64,000 bases of DNA. It comes from Mallotus nudiflorus. Lineage: Eukaryota; Streptophyta; Magnoliopsida; Malpighiales; Euphorbiaceae. The DNA lies in NCBI GenBank assembly GCA_947683625.1, contig CANTUR010000112.1, positions 930,501 through 994,500 on the forward strand. Reading direction: 5' to 3'. Both the position numbers and the translations under genes were made by a program. The notes below the pieces were generated by a model. It searched no databases and was not told the DNA's origin. It saw nothing but the letters and a program-made list of their open reading frames with translations. Shown piece by piece: positions 44,881-56,312 of this stretch (position 1 is its first letter; the number at the start of each line of letters is the position of its first letter).

Positions 44881-46052
44881 ATCTCACCTCTTTTACAACA
44901 TTAGACTTGATGGGGATTTTAGGGCTTGTAAGTTCAAATGAAGCATATATAGGAGTTGGTGGCACTCCAAGATTTAGAGATTTGGAGGTGTGATGAATTA
45001 AAGTACTTGTGGAAGGATGAAACTAATTTAGACAAACTTGCTCCTCTAAAAAGTATAAAAATCTGGATATGTAAGCAGATGGTGTCATTGGTAGATGGAG
45101 AAGAAGGGCAATTACCTTGCAATCTTCAAGTATTGAAAATATCTTATTGTGATAATTTAGAGATATGAAGAAGAAAAATCTTCAAGTCTTGCAATCTTCA
45201 ACTTTAGCATTTAGAAACCATTGATTATGAATCTCTCAATTGGTCTCTAAATGTGGTGTTTCCTTATTTTCTCACGACTTTTAGAATTACAGGTTGTAAA
45301 CGGATGACAAAGCTAATGGAGTCTCTAAGAAGAAAATTGGATTCTCCAAATGGCTTCTCTCATTTTACAGAATTATGCATTTGGGGCTATAATCTTCCCT
45401 TTTCACTGTAAAATCTCGTCTCTCTTCAGCATCTAGACATAATGAGCAGTGATAATTTGAATTGCTTGCAAGATCTCACCTCTCTTTGAACTCTTATTAT
45501 TCAAAACTGTAAGAATTTGAATTGCATAGAAAATCTCATCTCTCTTCACTTTCTAAACATTGGCTTCTATGAGAATTTGAGGTCTCTACCCAATTTCACC
45601 TCTCTTCAATCTTTATACATAAAGAAATGTGGAGGGCTGGAGAGTTTTCCTGGTGGTTTGCCCTTAAAGTTAACAAGTTTAAGAATCTGAGTCAGCCAGT
45701 GTTCGAGTGGGGACTAAATAGGCTCATTTCTCTTACCAATCTTGAAATCTCTGGCATAAATTAAAGTACATAGACATATAATTCATTTCTAGGTCATAAT
45801 ATAAATTCCACTTCCCTCATAGGTCTCTGGATCACTGAATGTAAGAATCTACAATCCATCTTAAATTTGAGATTAGGATTGCCTAACCTCACCTATCTAA
45901 TCATAGAAAAATGCCTAAATCTCTGATCCATGCCATGGGAGACATGCTTGCTTTTTATACTTGGATATCTCCATGTCACCGGCTATCCTCTTATGAATAA
46001 AAGAGATTATGAATCCCTCAGTTCCTACATCCCCCATATTATTATAGACTAG
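44881..46052 (+). pseudogene. CNL-type NBS-LRR resistance gene, 3' part (LRRs to stop)
   Basis: Continues the LRR directly after the element (DLTSFTT). A frame change near 44,950 leads to VALQDLEIWRCDELKYLW and LKSIKIWICKQMVSL. Further LRRs such as NFTSLQSLYIKKCGGLESF follow, with several stops (45,166, 45,410, 45,490 and others). The end, MNKRDYESLSSYIPHIIID then TAG 46,050, is the usual CNL C-terminus. It is the same gene as 38,271-40,999. Confidence 0.85.
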
Positions 46053-46384
46053 TGAGGTATCATTTCTTTACTCTCTCACTTCTTATGATTGCAGTTTCAT
46101 TTCCTTAATAAGTGTTTACTCCATTTTATGAATGATAAAAAATTTGCACTCTTTATGATATTTATCATGCCAATCAAAGGTGTGTGTGTATGTACTCTAG
46201 ATTGCCTCTCTATGATTTGAGGTCATTGGCTCTGAAATTTGAATTTTATCATGCTCTATTTACTTCTACATCTAATATCTTCTCTTGTTTACATTTTGCT
46301 AACTACTCTGGCCCTTTTTTTTATCAGATGATTAGTACTTGTTGTCTTCACTAAAGTAACATCAATCTAAAGCAAACTGGAGAG
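46053..46384. other. 3' flank of CNL pseudogene
   Basis: AT-rich, presumably the old 3' UTR. No gene is seen. Confidence 0.4.
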
Positions 46385-46961
46385 TGTTGGCACTTAATGG
46401 ACCTCAATGATTAAAATTAAATTTTTTGATATACTTTCTTGTGTTTTTGCTTTTCTCAAAGGAAGATAAAAATTTGAGATACAACTTTTTTTTACCAAAT
46501 TAGAGAAATGAATTTGAGATACTGCTTTGATATAGTTTAAATGTTACTTTTACATGTGTTCAATTCAGAGGTATCATTTCTCTATAATCACAATATCATT
46601 CTTTAACAAAAGTTTTTGAAGCGAAATGAAATTCCTTTGTAACTAATCTTTTGAAACTCGTTATTAATTTTTTCAAACTTGAAATTCATATGGCTACACT
46701 TGAGGATTTGTAGCTTCAATATTACTCATAGTGATATGGCTATGCCTGAGGATCAAGAAAGTGTTGGTGAGGTCTGAGCTTAATCATGGTTTGGTTTTAT
46801 CATTATTTTGCTTTAAATTTTTACATGTTGAAGCTTAGTAATCTTGTTTAGCTTCTGTTAGTAATTACAGAAGCTGCTCTTGTCTAGTTCCAATAGTGGC
46901 TTCAGAGCTTCATTCTGTTAAGATTGTGAGGTTCTTTAACTTGATTAGTTGAGTGCCAACA
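46385..46961 (+). repeat. Putative 5' LTR of the truncated Copia
   Basis: Begins TGTTGGCAC and ends GTGCCAACA, perfect 9-bp inverted ends, 60 bp before the gag ATG. No second copy exists in the window to confirm it, and no clear primer site follows. Confidence 0.45.
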
Positions 46962-47020
46962 CTTAAAAGTTGAGTGTAAACACCTGAGTTTGAGTGAGTG
47001 AGAGATCAATTACTATTTAA

Positions 47021-48119
47021 ATGTCTCCTTACAATACATCATCTCCTCCAATTCCCATGTTCAATGGAGAATTTTATCTTGTTTGGAATGTCAAGATATG
47101 ATTTCACCTGAGATCTCAAGGCCTATAGGATGTGGTGATAAACGACCGAGATCCTCCTCCATGAGAGCAAATCCAACCATTGCTCAAATGAAAGAACATG
47201 AAAAACAAAAGTTAGAGAAACATAAAGCCATCACCCGTATTCATTCAGGTCTTGTTGGTCATATTTTTTTAAAAAAATCATGGATTAGAAACACCAAAGC
47301 AAGTGTGGGACAAGTTAAAGGAAGAGTATGAAAGTGGTGGCAGAGTAAAGAAAGTGAAACTTCTTACTCTTAAGAGAGAGTTTAAATTAATGAGAATGAA
47401 AGATAATAAAACTCCTAAAAGTGACATCAACAAATTGATGGATGTTGTCAATCAAAGAAGGCTACTTAGAGAGAATTTTTCAGATAAGCTTGTAGTGGAG
47501 AAAATTTTGATCTCCATTCCTAGAAATTGAAAGCAAAGATCTTAGCTATTGAATAGTCATGTGATCTTGAAACTCTTTCAATAACCTCCTTGATTAGTAA
47601 ATAGCATGCAAATAGTTTCCACAATGAATGATGAACTAGTTGAAGGTGCCCTCCTAGCACAAAATATATATGAAAGAAAAGAACTACATGCCAACACCAA
47701 TAAAGGTATAGCTCAAGGGAGTTTTGATGCAGCAGCCATAAAAGAAAGATTTCCACTTTACAAAAACTATAAGTGGACTAATCATCCTAAAAAAAATTAT
47801 TGGTTCAAGAACAAAGGTAAACCAGCTTATAAATGTAATTTTTGTAACAAATTGGGGCACACCGAGTAATTTTGTAGAAAGAAACAAGGCCAACAACAAC
47901 AAAATCAACCTCAAAAAATTGCAAGCAATATTGAAGAACAATTTCCAAATTAGCATATCACCAATTTGGTATAAGAACAAAAAGAACAATTTTTTGTGGC
48001 AACTCAAATTTCCACTCAAAAAAATGAAGATCAACTCTAGTTTGTTATTAGTGGCTGCACAAGTCATATGGCCAAAGATGAAGATTCTTTCACATATTAG
48101 ACAAGAACACTAGAACCAT
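47021..48119 (+). pseudogene. Copia gag (UBN2-type) with zinc knuckle
   Basis: From ATG 47,021: FNGEFYLVWNVK, MRANPTIAQMKEHEKQKLEK, then DKLKEEYESGGRVKKVKLLTLKREF. The zinc knuckle is CNFCNKLGHTE-stop-FC near 47,835-47,876, followed by protease-like SGCTSHMAKDEDSF. Five or more stops/frameshifts disrupt it. Confidence 0.8.
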
Positions 48120-48264
48120 AGTGAAGCTAGGCAATGGTAATTATATTCAGGTTAAAGGAAGGGGTTTTATCTCTATTGAACAAAGCAAGGTACAAAAATA
48201 ATCTCAGATGTTTTATTTATACCATATTTATAACCAAACTTGCTTAGTGTACCTCAGTTGATTG

Positions 48265-48526
48265 TGTTAGGACAAAAACTCACACAACAACTTCTCACAA
48301 AAAATCTTAGCTAAAATATCAAGAAAACACAAACAAATTTGAGAGAAAATAACTTGAAACACATCTCTAACTTTTCATTCTTCAATTACATAAATATAGA
48401 GTTACAAAAGGAACTAACTACTCAACTATTACATCAGGTTTTGGTACTTGATTTTTAGTTCTACCACATATTACATGTCATTCTAAAACATTCACATGAG
48501 AGAAAAATAAAAACAAAAATTCTAAC

Positions 48527-48578
<52 letters not shown>

Positions 48579-48611
48579 TAAAGTCTCTAGAAAAATCTTA
48601 GACTTCCAACA
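48265..48611 (-). repeat. 3' LTR of nested Copia, with (TA)n
   Basis: 347 bp, TGTTAGGAC...CTTCCAACA on plus. It contains an uninterrupted TA dinucleotide tract at about 48,532-48,577 that is absent from the other LTR and explains most of the length difference. Confidence 0.8.
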
Positions 48612-48985
48612 CTCATCCTTGAGATTTTTCTTGGAGACTTTAAGTATTCTTCTCTTCAACTTGGATAATTTAATTTGCACCTGACAAACTTCATAAGAGA
48701 GTCTTTCTTAGCTTTTTTGATTGGATAAACTTCATTGAATTTTCCATGCTCAATATGAACATTTGTAGTTGTGGAACTTTGCCCTATAAAATCTTAAGAA
48801 ATTTCAGCTTGCTTTTTGACAACATTGGACCAAAGGTTCTTTGAAGAAACAACTCAATATGCACTTGAAACATTAGATAATTTTTCGGCATCAATGCTTT
48901 GAAAAGTTATAGTTGATTTATCCTTTATGTTCTTCTCCTCTTGAACTCTATTGTTGAACACATCCAACTTCAAACTTTCAACTTC

Positions 48986-50375
48986 TTAAATGGAATCATC
49001 GACAACCACTTTGCGCTGTGTAATTTTCATTTCAGCACCTGTAATATCAACTTTCTCCACCAAATGTTTCTTTTTAACTTTGCTATGATCATAAACAACT
49101 ACATTATCAACTTCATCACATGTATCAATTGTCAAATTTAATGAAAAGCTATCATTGTTCATTATTTCTACTGCTATCTTATAGCTATGAGAATCATAAA
49201 TTGAGCACAAATATCGTCCAAGCATAATAGAGTATCCTTTTTTCACCAATTGTGCAACATTAAGAAGATTTGGATCAAGCTTTAGAACAAATAAAAAATC
49301 ATATATGAATTTCTTACCTTTCTTTGTCTAAATTTTAATTTTACCTTTTCCTTTGGCACTTATGATTTCTCCATTTCCCATTCTTACTTTGGTCTTAAAT
49401 GATCTATCAAATATGGTAAAATAACTTGCATCTTTGGCCATATGATTTGTACAGCTACTATCCATAAGCCAAATAAATTTTTTTAGAGACATTTTCATTT
49501 AAGATGTAAAGAACAAATGTTCTTCATTATGTTGTTCATCCATCATATTAGCTTGTTGAAGAGGTTATTGCAAAGGCTAATTTTGCTTAGCTTTACAAAA
49601 TCTTTCAATGTGAAAAATCTTCTTACAAAAATAACATTGATCCTTCTTCCAATATCTATCTTCACTATGATTTGTCTTGCCATAAGTATTGCAAGGTGGA
49701 AATTTTCTCTTAACATTTCCATTTTGATTTTCAGCTTCATTCTTTTTTTATTTGAATGGAGCTTTTCCTTTATGCCTTAAATGAAAGGCTTAAAAAGATC
49801 CTTTATAACAACCTCACTTCTTATTAAAGCTCTTTACTTTTATGCTTACAACTTACTTATCAACTCTTTAGTTGTTAGCTTCTTCAAATCGCAAGATTCT
49901 TCAATGGAAGTAAATTTGGCTTCAAATTGTTTAGGTAAGCTGATCAACATCTTCTCAATAACTTAATAATCACTAATAACTTCACCATAAAGTCTTATTT
50001 GATTCACCAATTATAGCAACTTTGAAGAATAGTCTTTAATTGATTAATTCTATTTCATTTTCTACTTTTTAAATTCTTTTTTAAGAATTAACACCTTCAC
50101 AACTTTAACCCTTTCATTCCCTTCAAACTCCTCTTTAAGCTTGTCCTATATTTCTTTTATTGTTTCAAGTTGCATGATTCTTTTAAAAACATCATCAGAT
50201 AAGGCTTAATGAATACAAGTGATAGCATAGCCTTATCTTTCTTCATTTTCTCCCCCTCATGTTGCTTGATTTGAGCTAATGTTGGATTAGCTCTAAGTGG
50301 TGGAACCTCTCTTTCATGCTCTATAATTTCCCACAACCTTATAGACTTCAAATAAGACCTCATCTTTAAAACCAA
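48986..50375 (-). pseudogene. Remnant gag, zinc knuckle and pre-integrase of nested Copia
   Basis: On minus: LRANPTLAQIKQHEGEKMKKDKA (about 50,300), a degenerate zinc knuckle near 49,600, and LVKKGYSIMLGRYLCSIYD at 49,249. The gag is related to that of the host Copia at 47,140, so the nested and host elements belong to related families. Confidence 0.7.
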
Positions 50376-50513
50376 GATTTGATAATTTTCCCTGGAAAAT
50401 TAATGAACAACAAGATCAATAAAGTTTATTGATGCCATTAAACCTCTTAAAGTGTTTAAGCTCTCAAGATCTCACTTTTTTTTAACTCAAACCTTATAGC
50501 CCCTAGGAAATTA

Positions 50514-50525
50514 GCTCTGATACCA
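50514..50525 (-). other. Primer-binding site, initiator tRNA-Met type
   Basis: TGGTATCAGAGC on minus, one base inside the 5' LTR (50,527-50,822). Confidence 0.85.
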
Positions 50526-50526
50526 C

Positions 50527-50822
50527 TATTAGGACAAAGAATCACACAGTAACTTCTCATAGAAAATCTTAGTTAAAATAATAAGAAAACACATATAATT
50601 TGAGAGAAAATATCTTAAGACATATCTCTAACTTTTTCATTCTACAATTACACATATATAAAATTACAAAAGGAACCAACTACTCACCTGATTTTTAGTT
50701 GTACCACATATTGCTTGTCATTCTAGAACATTCACAAGAGCACAACATAGAACAACAATTTTGACATTACAAAAAATAAAAAAATATCTTGAAGTTTCTA
50801 GAAAAATCTCAGACTTCTAACA
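50527..50822 (-). repeat. 5' LTR of nested Copia
   Basis: 296 bp aligning to 48,265-48,611. The left end TATTAGGAC has lost the canonical TG (G to A). Confidence 0.8.
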
Positions 50823-51249
50823 GGTTGAAAATGGTTATTGTGTTATGTTCAAGAATCATTCATGTAAAATTTTCAATCAAAATGATGATGAGATTATTGA
50901 AGTTAAAATTATTAATAACAGTTTTCCATTAAGTTTTGATTCTTTAGGTTCAAATTCTGAGAAAGCCAAGGGTATTAAAGTTAATGAAAAATAAGAGAGT
51001 TAAGAGAAAAGAGGAGTTTTAGAATCAGTTCTTTCTATAAATTCAGCTTCTAGTTCATTATAATAAAAAGACTACAAAACCCTCTTAATTGATATGATCA
51101 TGTATGAGAGAAACTAATGGAGTTCTTGAAATCCTCTATTCCATGGTTTTTATAATTGTAGAGATTTTATAAAGGAAAGCCGACCAATAAAGAATCTAAC
51201 TAAAGACTTTGTTTTTTCCTAGTTCATGAGTAGTGAACACTAAATTCTA

Positions 51250-51840
51250 AGAACACTAATGCCATATAAGCTAGAACTGTAATGTGGAATGAGCCACATG
51301 AGTGCTCACGTGCCATATAATGCATCAGATAAGGGTATGATATGACATTTAACAATTAAGCAATCACAATGACAATGCCATTACATAAGCCATGTAAGCA
51401 AGGACCATGGGAAGGCAGAAAACACATAACCATATAAGCAATGGTTATGATGTGGTTAAAGCCACACAAGTGACACATGTGATGTGTGAAAAGCTTTGTA
51501 AGCAAGGACCATAATGTGGAATAAGCCATATAAACAAGGTTTTGTGAGGTGGCATAAGCCTTGTAATTAAGGTTCATAGTATAGCATAAGCCATGTAAGT
51601 AAGTGCATGATATGGCATAAACCACATAAGCAAATATCATGACATAGAATAGGCTATGTTAACAAGTTGCATGATGTGAATAAGCCAAGCGAAAAAGGTC
51701 TATAACATGGCTTAAGCCATATCAACAATGTCTATGATATGGCATAAGCCATATAGGTAAAGGTAAGCCATATGACCAATATCTATAATGTGGCCTAAGC
51801 CACGTGAGCAAGGTCTATGACTATGATGTGGCAGGAATAA
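51250..51840. repeat. Degenerate minisatellite, about 30-32-bp unit
   Basis: Some 17-18 tandem degenerate units with a consensus near GGCATAAGCCATATAAGCAA plus GGTCTATGATAT. Clear units begin near 51,394, 51,530, 51,567, 51,623, 51,713, 51,742 and 51,805. The minus-strand open frame across it is a by-product of repetition. Confidence 0.75.
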
Positions 51841-52976
51841 TGTGATAATGTTGTGCGACATGGCCCCAAGGAGTGTATCAGCTAGGCTTATATTACGAGT
51901 CAACCATTAAGCATTTCCTGAATCATATACTTTCTTTAAGTCCACTTTTAGAGCACATGTAGCAACTAGGTTTCAGTGGTAGTTCGTCACTAATTCTTCA
52001 AATGTGGTCACCAATTGATGAATTGCCAAGAATGAAAGTAGATTGGTTGGCACTAATAATTTTAGTGAACACCATATAATTAATATCATTTTGGTGATAT
52101 ATGCATTTATACATACATAATGGTGTAACATGCTATTAGCGTTAAGTCCTTTATATGCTTAGCATTGATACTTATGTAGATTATTATTTAAGCAATAATA
52201 ACCATGATTGGCTATGTTTATATTCAACTAACATTTTATTTTAGCAAAAGAAAATATATCATTAAATAAACTCTAAAGTACAAGGAAAAGAGCAAGATTT
52301 TATGACATTATAATCCATATCACCTAATCTTGCTCTTAAAGGATAAATCATAAAAAAAGGAGAAAAATATAACATCTCATAAGAAAATAAATATAACTAC
52401 AAACTCACCAGCCACATTAAAAGGATTTTGATAGAAAAAAGGCCAAAGCCATACTCTGACTTGAAGAAATTTAAATTTTAGATAGTAAGTTGGAATAATA
52501 CTTTAGTACCCTCTACAAAATAATGGGTGTGACAAAACCTATTTTACAAATTATAAAGAAAACCTTGAATATTGTGTAAGAAAAATCAAGGATCTCCTCA
52601 AAGACAATAATATATCTTTCTCCTTCCGTAGTATAAGTAAAAACCTCAAACCTCCTTTTCATTCTTAGAGAACTCTTATTAAAAGATAACAAAATTCCTA
52701 TAAAAGGAGACAATTATGAGTAATCAAGTGGTAACTCATCTTCAAGGGCATCTTAAGGTGCATGATTTGATTCATGTCATCATTGATTTGAAGGAGAAGA
52801 TAACCCTCCTATTGTACAATCCATCAAAAATAGAAAATGTAACCCTAGATCTAGGCAATTTACTTATTGTTTTAAGAAAATGATATAAAGTATATAAAAA
52901 AAGAAAGGACAAAACTAATTTTCAGCCATTTAATTCTTATTACCACCAAGAACGAAGAGTTCTAGTAGAGAAAAAC
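51841..52976. other. Intergenic, AT-rich
   Basis: No gene, RNA or clear repeat. It separates the minisatellite from the Copia LTR at 52,977. Confidence 0.4.
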
Positions 52977-53342
52977 TGTTATAGAATAAAGAAGGTAAAG
53001 AAAGATAAAGAAAAATGATAAATCTTATTCCTCACTAATCAAGAAGACTAACATCTTCTTATATAGAGCTATACACAAGCGATAATAGTTATTTTGTAAT
53101 GAAGGAAATTATTGCAAGTACAAACAGTAACCATAATTAAAAAGCCAACAAAGGAAAGAAATATAAAGAATAAAAATCAAATAATTTCTTACTGTTAAAG
53201 ATGCTTTTTAAGGCAATTTCTATATTAATGATGATTGTTATGTTGATAGCTATATTTTCCATATTGAATACAATGATTATGCTTTCCATCTTAAGTATAA
53301 TGATTACGCTTGCCATCTTGAGTATAATGATGTTCTTCTTCA
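52977..53342 (-). repeat. 3' LTR of the minus-strand Copia
   Basis: Aligns to 63,560-63,938 with scattered differences and ends at CTTCTTCA on plus. The minus-strand start TGAAGAAGAAC follows the polypurine tract AAAAAAGGG. Internal short repeats like GCTTGCCATCTTGAGTATAA (twice or more) generate a spurious ORF. Confidence 0.8.
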
Positions 53343-53440
53343 CCCTTTTTTAAGTTGGAAGGAAGGGAATGAACTATAAGCTTGCTTCTTAAGAATTGAA
53401 ATGAATTCTTAGCAATGGTGTTTGTAAAGATATAAAAAAT

Positions 53441-54090
53441 TTAATGAGATGATCTAATGAATTGTGTGGTGATAGTACCAAGAGCCACCTTTTCTCTAAC
53501 AAAGTGATAGTCAATGGCAATGTGCTTTAATCGAGGGTGAAAGACATGGTTGACTATAATGTATAAGGCACTTAGATTGTTTGAGAAGAGTTGTAGAGGA
53601 TATTGAAGATGAACACCAATATCTTCTAAAAAAATGTAATCCAAATGATTTCTGTTGTAGCGACTATTATGGCATGGTACTCAGCCTCTGAACTTGACCT
53701 TGCTACTATTGGTTGCTTCTTAGATGACTAAGAAATATAATTACTCCCTAAATAAATACAATATCCAGAAATGCTTCATCTTGTAATAGGACATCCTACC
53801 CAATCAATATCATAAAAACCATAAAGATTATGAGAGCTTTGTTATGAGAAGTGAAGTCCAAAATGAAGGGTGCCTTTCACATATCATTAAATTCTCTTGA
53901 CAACTTTAAAATCTCAAATAGTTGGTTGTTAAACATGTTGGCATACGTTTTTTACAACATGAACAATATCCAGTCATGTGTGAGTGAGATAAAGAAGAGC
54001 TCCTACTATACTTCAATAGTCTTTTGGATTGATAGGTGTATTATCTTAAACAATTGGTTGAATCTTTATTGCCATGGGAGTGTTGAAATA
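53441..54090 (-). pseudogene. Copia RT C-terminus and RNase H
   Basis: On minus: TPMAIKIQP near 54,070, a SIVGALLYLT-type stretch, and EDIGVHLQYPLQLF, then HPRLKHIAIDYHFVREKV. These are the end of RT and RNase H. Stops are frequent. The upstream RT continues at 59,863. Confidence 0.75.
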
Positions 54091-54854
54091 TGATTATGTG
54101 TTAAGTGTAGCAATTTTTTTAGGTTGATTTATGCATGTATATGGTATTTATTGTTCAAAATTATTAGAATTTAGTTGTTTCTATATTTATTATGAATTTA
54201 GTAATGTGCTTGGCTTCCTTTAAAAATGAATTTTATATGAATTGTTAAATTAAAATTTGTAGAGAATGGTGGTGTTGGAGCATGCAATTATGGCAAGAGA
54301 CATGTGATGATGATGGGAGACATGCAATTATGACAAGAGACATGTGATGATGATGAGAAACATGTAATTATGGCAAGAGACATGTAATAACGGGAGACAT
54401 ATAATTATGAAGACACAATTATGAAAAAAAGAAGAAGAGATAATAAATAAAAAATGAATGGTTTTATTTTAAAAATGGGAAGAAGGTTACATGTAGGGGA
54501 TGATTTTTTTTTTCTATTAAGGCATTAAGGGAGTTGGAGACACAAGTAGAGGAGAAGGCAGTAAGACGTATGGAGGGTAAAAGAGAAGATTAAAGACTGC
54601 TGGAATAAAAGAGAAGAGCTTCATAAAAAGTGTTCATTCTTTCCTTATTTATTTTTCTAAGTTCTTCATGTATTTTTTTTTTATTATTATTTTGGATTTG
54701 AAAACATGATGAATATTATGTTTAGCTAAGTTTATTTATATTGGGGATTGTTGAACTTATTTTAATTTAAGTTGATTTATTTATTGGTTTTTCTTTTAAT
54801 TTGCATTAAGCATTCATTAATCTTAATTGTTTATGATTTGGCCATTCATAATTG
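54091..54854 (+). repeat. 5' LTR of Athila-like element, truncated
   Basis: 764 bp aligning to 58,560-59,326. The last roughly 530 bp of the LTR are absent. Contains a short tandem repeat (CATGCAATTATGGCAAGAGA-type units, about 54,280-54,400). Confidence 0.85.
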
Positions 54855-56030
54855 GAAACAACATTCATATCCTCTCCCTTTCATTAACCAAATGTTGGAA
54901 AGGATAGTAAGGCATGTATTCCACTGTTTCCTGAATGGTTATTCATGTTATAATCATATTTTTATTTTTTCAGAGGACTATGAGAAAACAACATTTACAT
55001 GCCCATATGGAACTTTTGCTTACCGACGCATGCCTTTTAGACCGTGCAATGCATTAGCTACTTTTCAAAGATGTATGACAATAATTTTTTCTGATCTTAT
55101 CAAGAACATCATGGAGGTATTTATGGATGATTGTTCTATTTTTTGTGATTCTTTTGAATTATATTTGTCTAACCTTGATAGGGTCTTGAAAAATGTGAAA
55201 AGGCTAATCTTGTTCTTAATTAGGAAAAGTGCCATTTTATGGTAGAGGAAGAAATAGTCCTTGGTTATAAGATTCGAGTGCAAGGATTGAGGTAGATAGA
55301 GCTAAAATAGAAATTATAGAGAAGTTACCACCTCCAACAACAGTCAAAGGAGTTTAAGGATTTCTAGGACATGCAGGTTTTTATAGGCATTTCATTAAAG
55401 ATACTCCTTTTGATTTTAATAATAATTATTTAAATGCCTTTAATAGTTTTAAGGAGGCTTTAGTATCAGCCCCAATTATTTCACCTCTGGATTGGGCACT
55501 TCCTTTTGAGATGATATGTGATGCAAGTGACCATAATATGGGGGCGATGCTTGGTCAGAGGAAAGAAAACAAGATTCATGTCATATACTATGCAAGCAAA
55601 AATCTTGCAAAGGCTCAATTGAACTACACCACAATTGAGAAAGAGATGATGGCGATGGTTTTTACTATTGATAAATTCATATCTGAATTATTTGGTTCAA
55701 AGGTTATTATTTTCACTTATCATACAGTAATAAAATATCTCATGGCTAAGAAGGATACAAAACCATGTCTCATTCATTGGGTATTACTTTTACAAGAGTT
55801 TGACTTGAAGATCAAAGACAATAAAGGTTTTAAGAATGTTGTAGTTAACCATTTGTGAAAATTAGAGGGTTATGAACACGTGAGGCAAGAAGAGCATATC
55901 AATGATGAATTTCTTGATGCTTTATTACTAGCAGTACAACATTTTAATGCTCCATGGTTTACAGACATCACCAATTATTTAACATGTGGAGTGTTGCCTA
56001 TAGATTTTTCCTATCAATAAAGAAAGTGTT
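54855..56030 (+). pseudogene. Athila-type RT, RNase H and integrase start
   Basis: RT: LPFINQMLERIVRHVFHCF, TFTCPYGTFAYRRMPF and catalytic FMDDCSIF near 55,120. RNase H: DASDHNMGAMLGQRKENK (about 55,523), then YYASKNLAKAQLNYTTIEKE. The integrase lead-in PWFTDITNYLTCGVLP is near 55,955, and then the sequence stops matching. Frameshift near 55,245; stops at 55,354 and 55,856. Confidence 0.85.
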
Positions 56031-56312
56031 TCCTCTATAAGGTACAATGGTGAAGTGAAGTGCAAATTTAGTGAGGTCAACTTTGTCATGCTTGAATGAA
56101 GTGCTTATTCAATAACCCACCTTCCTTCTTTCTCCTTTCCACTTCCACATTTGCTTTCTCTTATTTTCCTTTCTTTTTCATTTTAAATCCCTAATCACTT
56201 TATTTCCCCTCTTTTCAAATCTCAAATTCATCCATCATTTTTTTAGATTTCTTCTTGTATTTTTAAATCCTCTCAATTTCATTTTTCTTATTATCATTTT
56301 CTTTATTTCACC

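Larger units (their letters stand above)
48265..50822 (-). mobile_element. Minus-strand non-autonomous Copia nested in the truncated Copia
   Basis: LTRs at 48,265-48,611 and 50,527-50,822. Flanks GATTG (48,260) and GGTTG (50,823) are a target duplication with one change. The initiator tRNA-Met primer site TGGTATCAGAGC is perfect on minus at 50,514-50,525. Only gag, zinc-knuckle and pre-integrase remnants lie inside. RT and integrase are missing, so it depended on other elements. Confidence 0.85.
46385..51000 (+). mobile_element. Truncated plus-strand Copia, interrupted by a minus-strand Copia
   Basis: A possible 5' LTR (46,385-46,961) is followed by a UBN2-type gag, a zinc knuckle and the start of protease/pre-integrase. 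It is then split at 48,264/50,823 by another element. After the split only about 170 bp of recognisable sequence remains. No RT, RNase H or 3' LTR was found. The right limit is approximate. Confidence 0.6.

Noticed and set aside
51356..51903. Minus-strand ORFs with repeated HGLCY/YMAY words
   Set aside because: They are translations of the minisatellite; periodicity is in the DNA and there is no gene context.
53137..53343. Ile/Met-rich ORF near 53,200 and its partner at 63,788
   Set aside because: Both lie in the two LTRs of one Copia element and reflect short DNA repeats.
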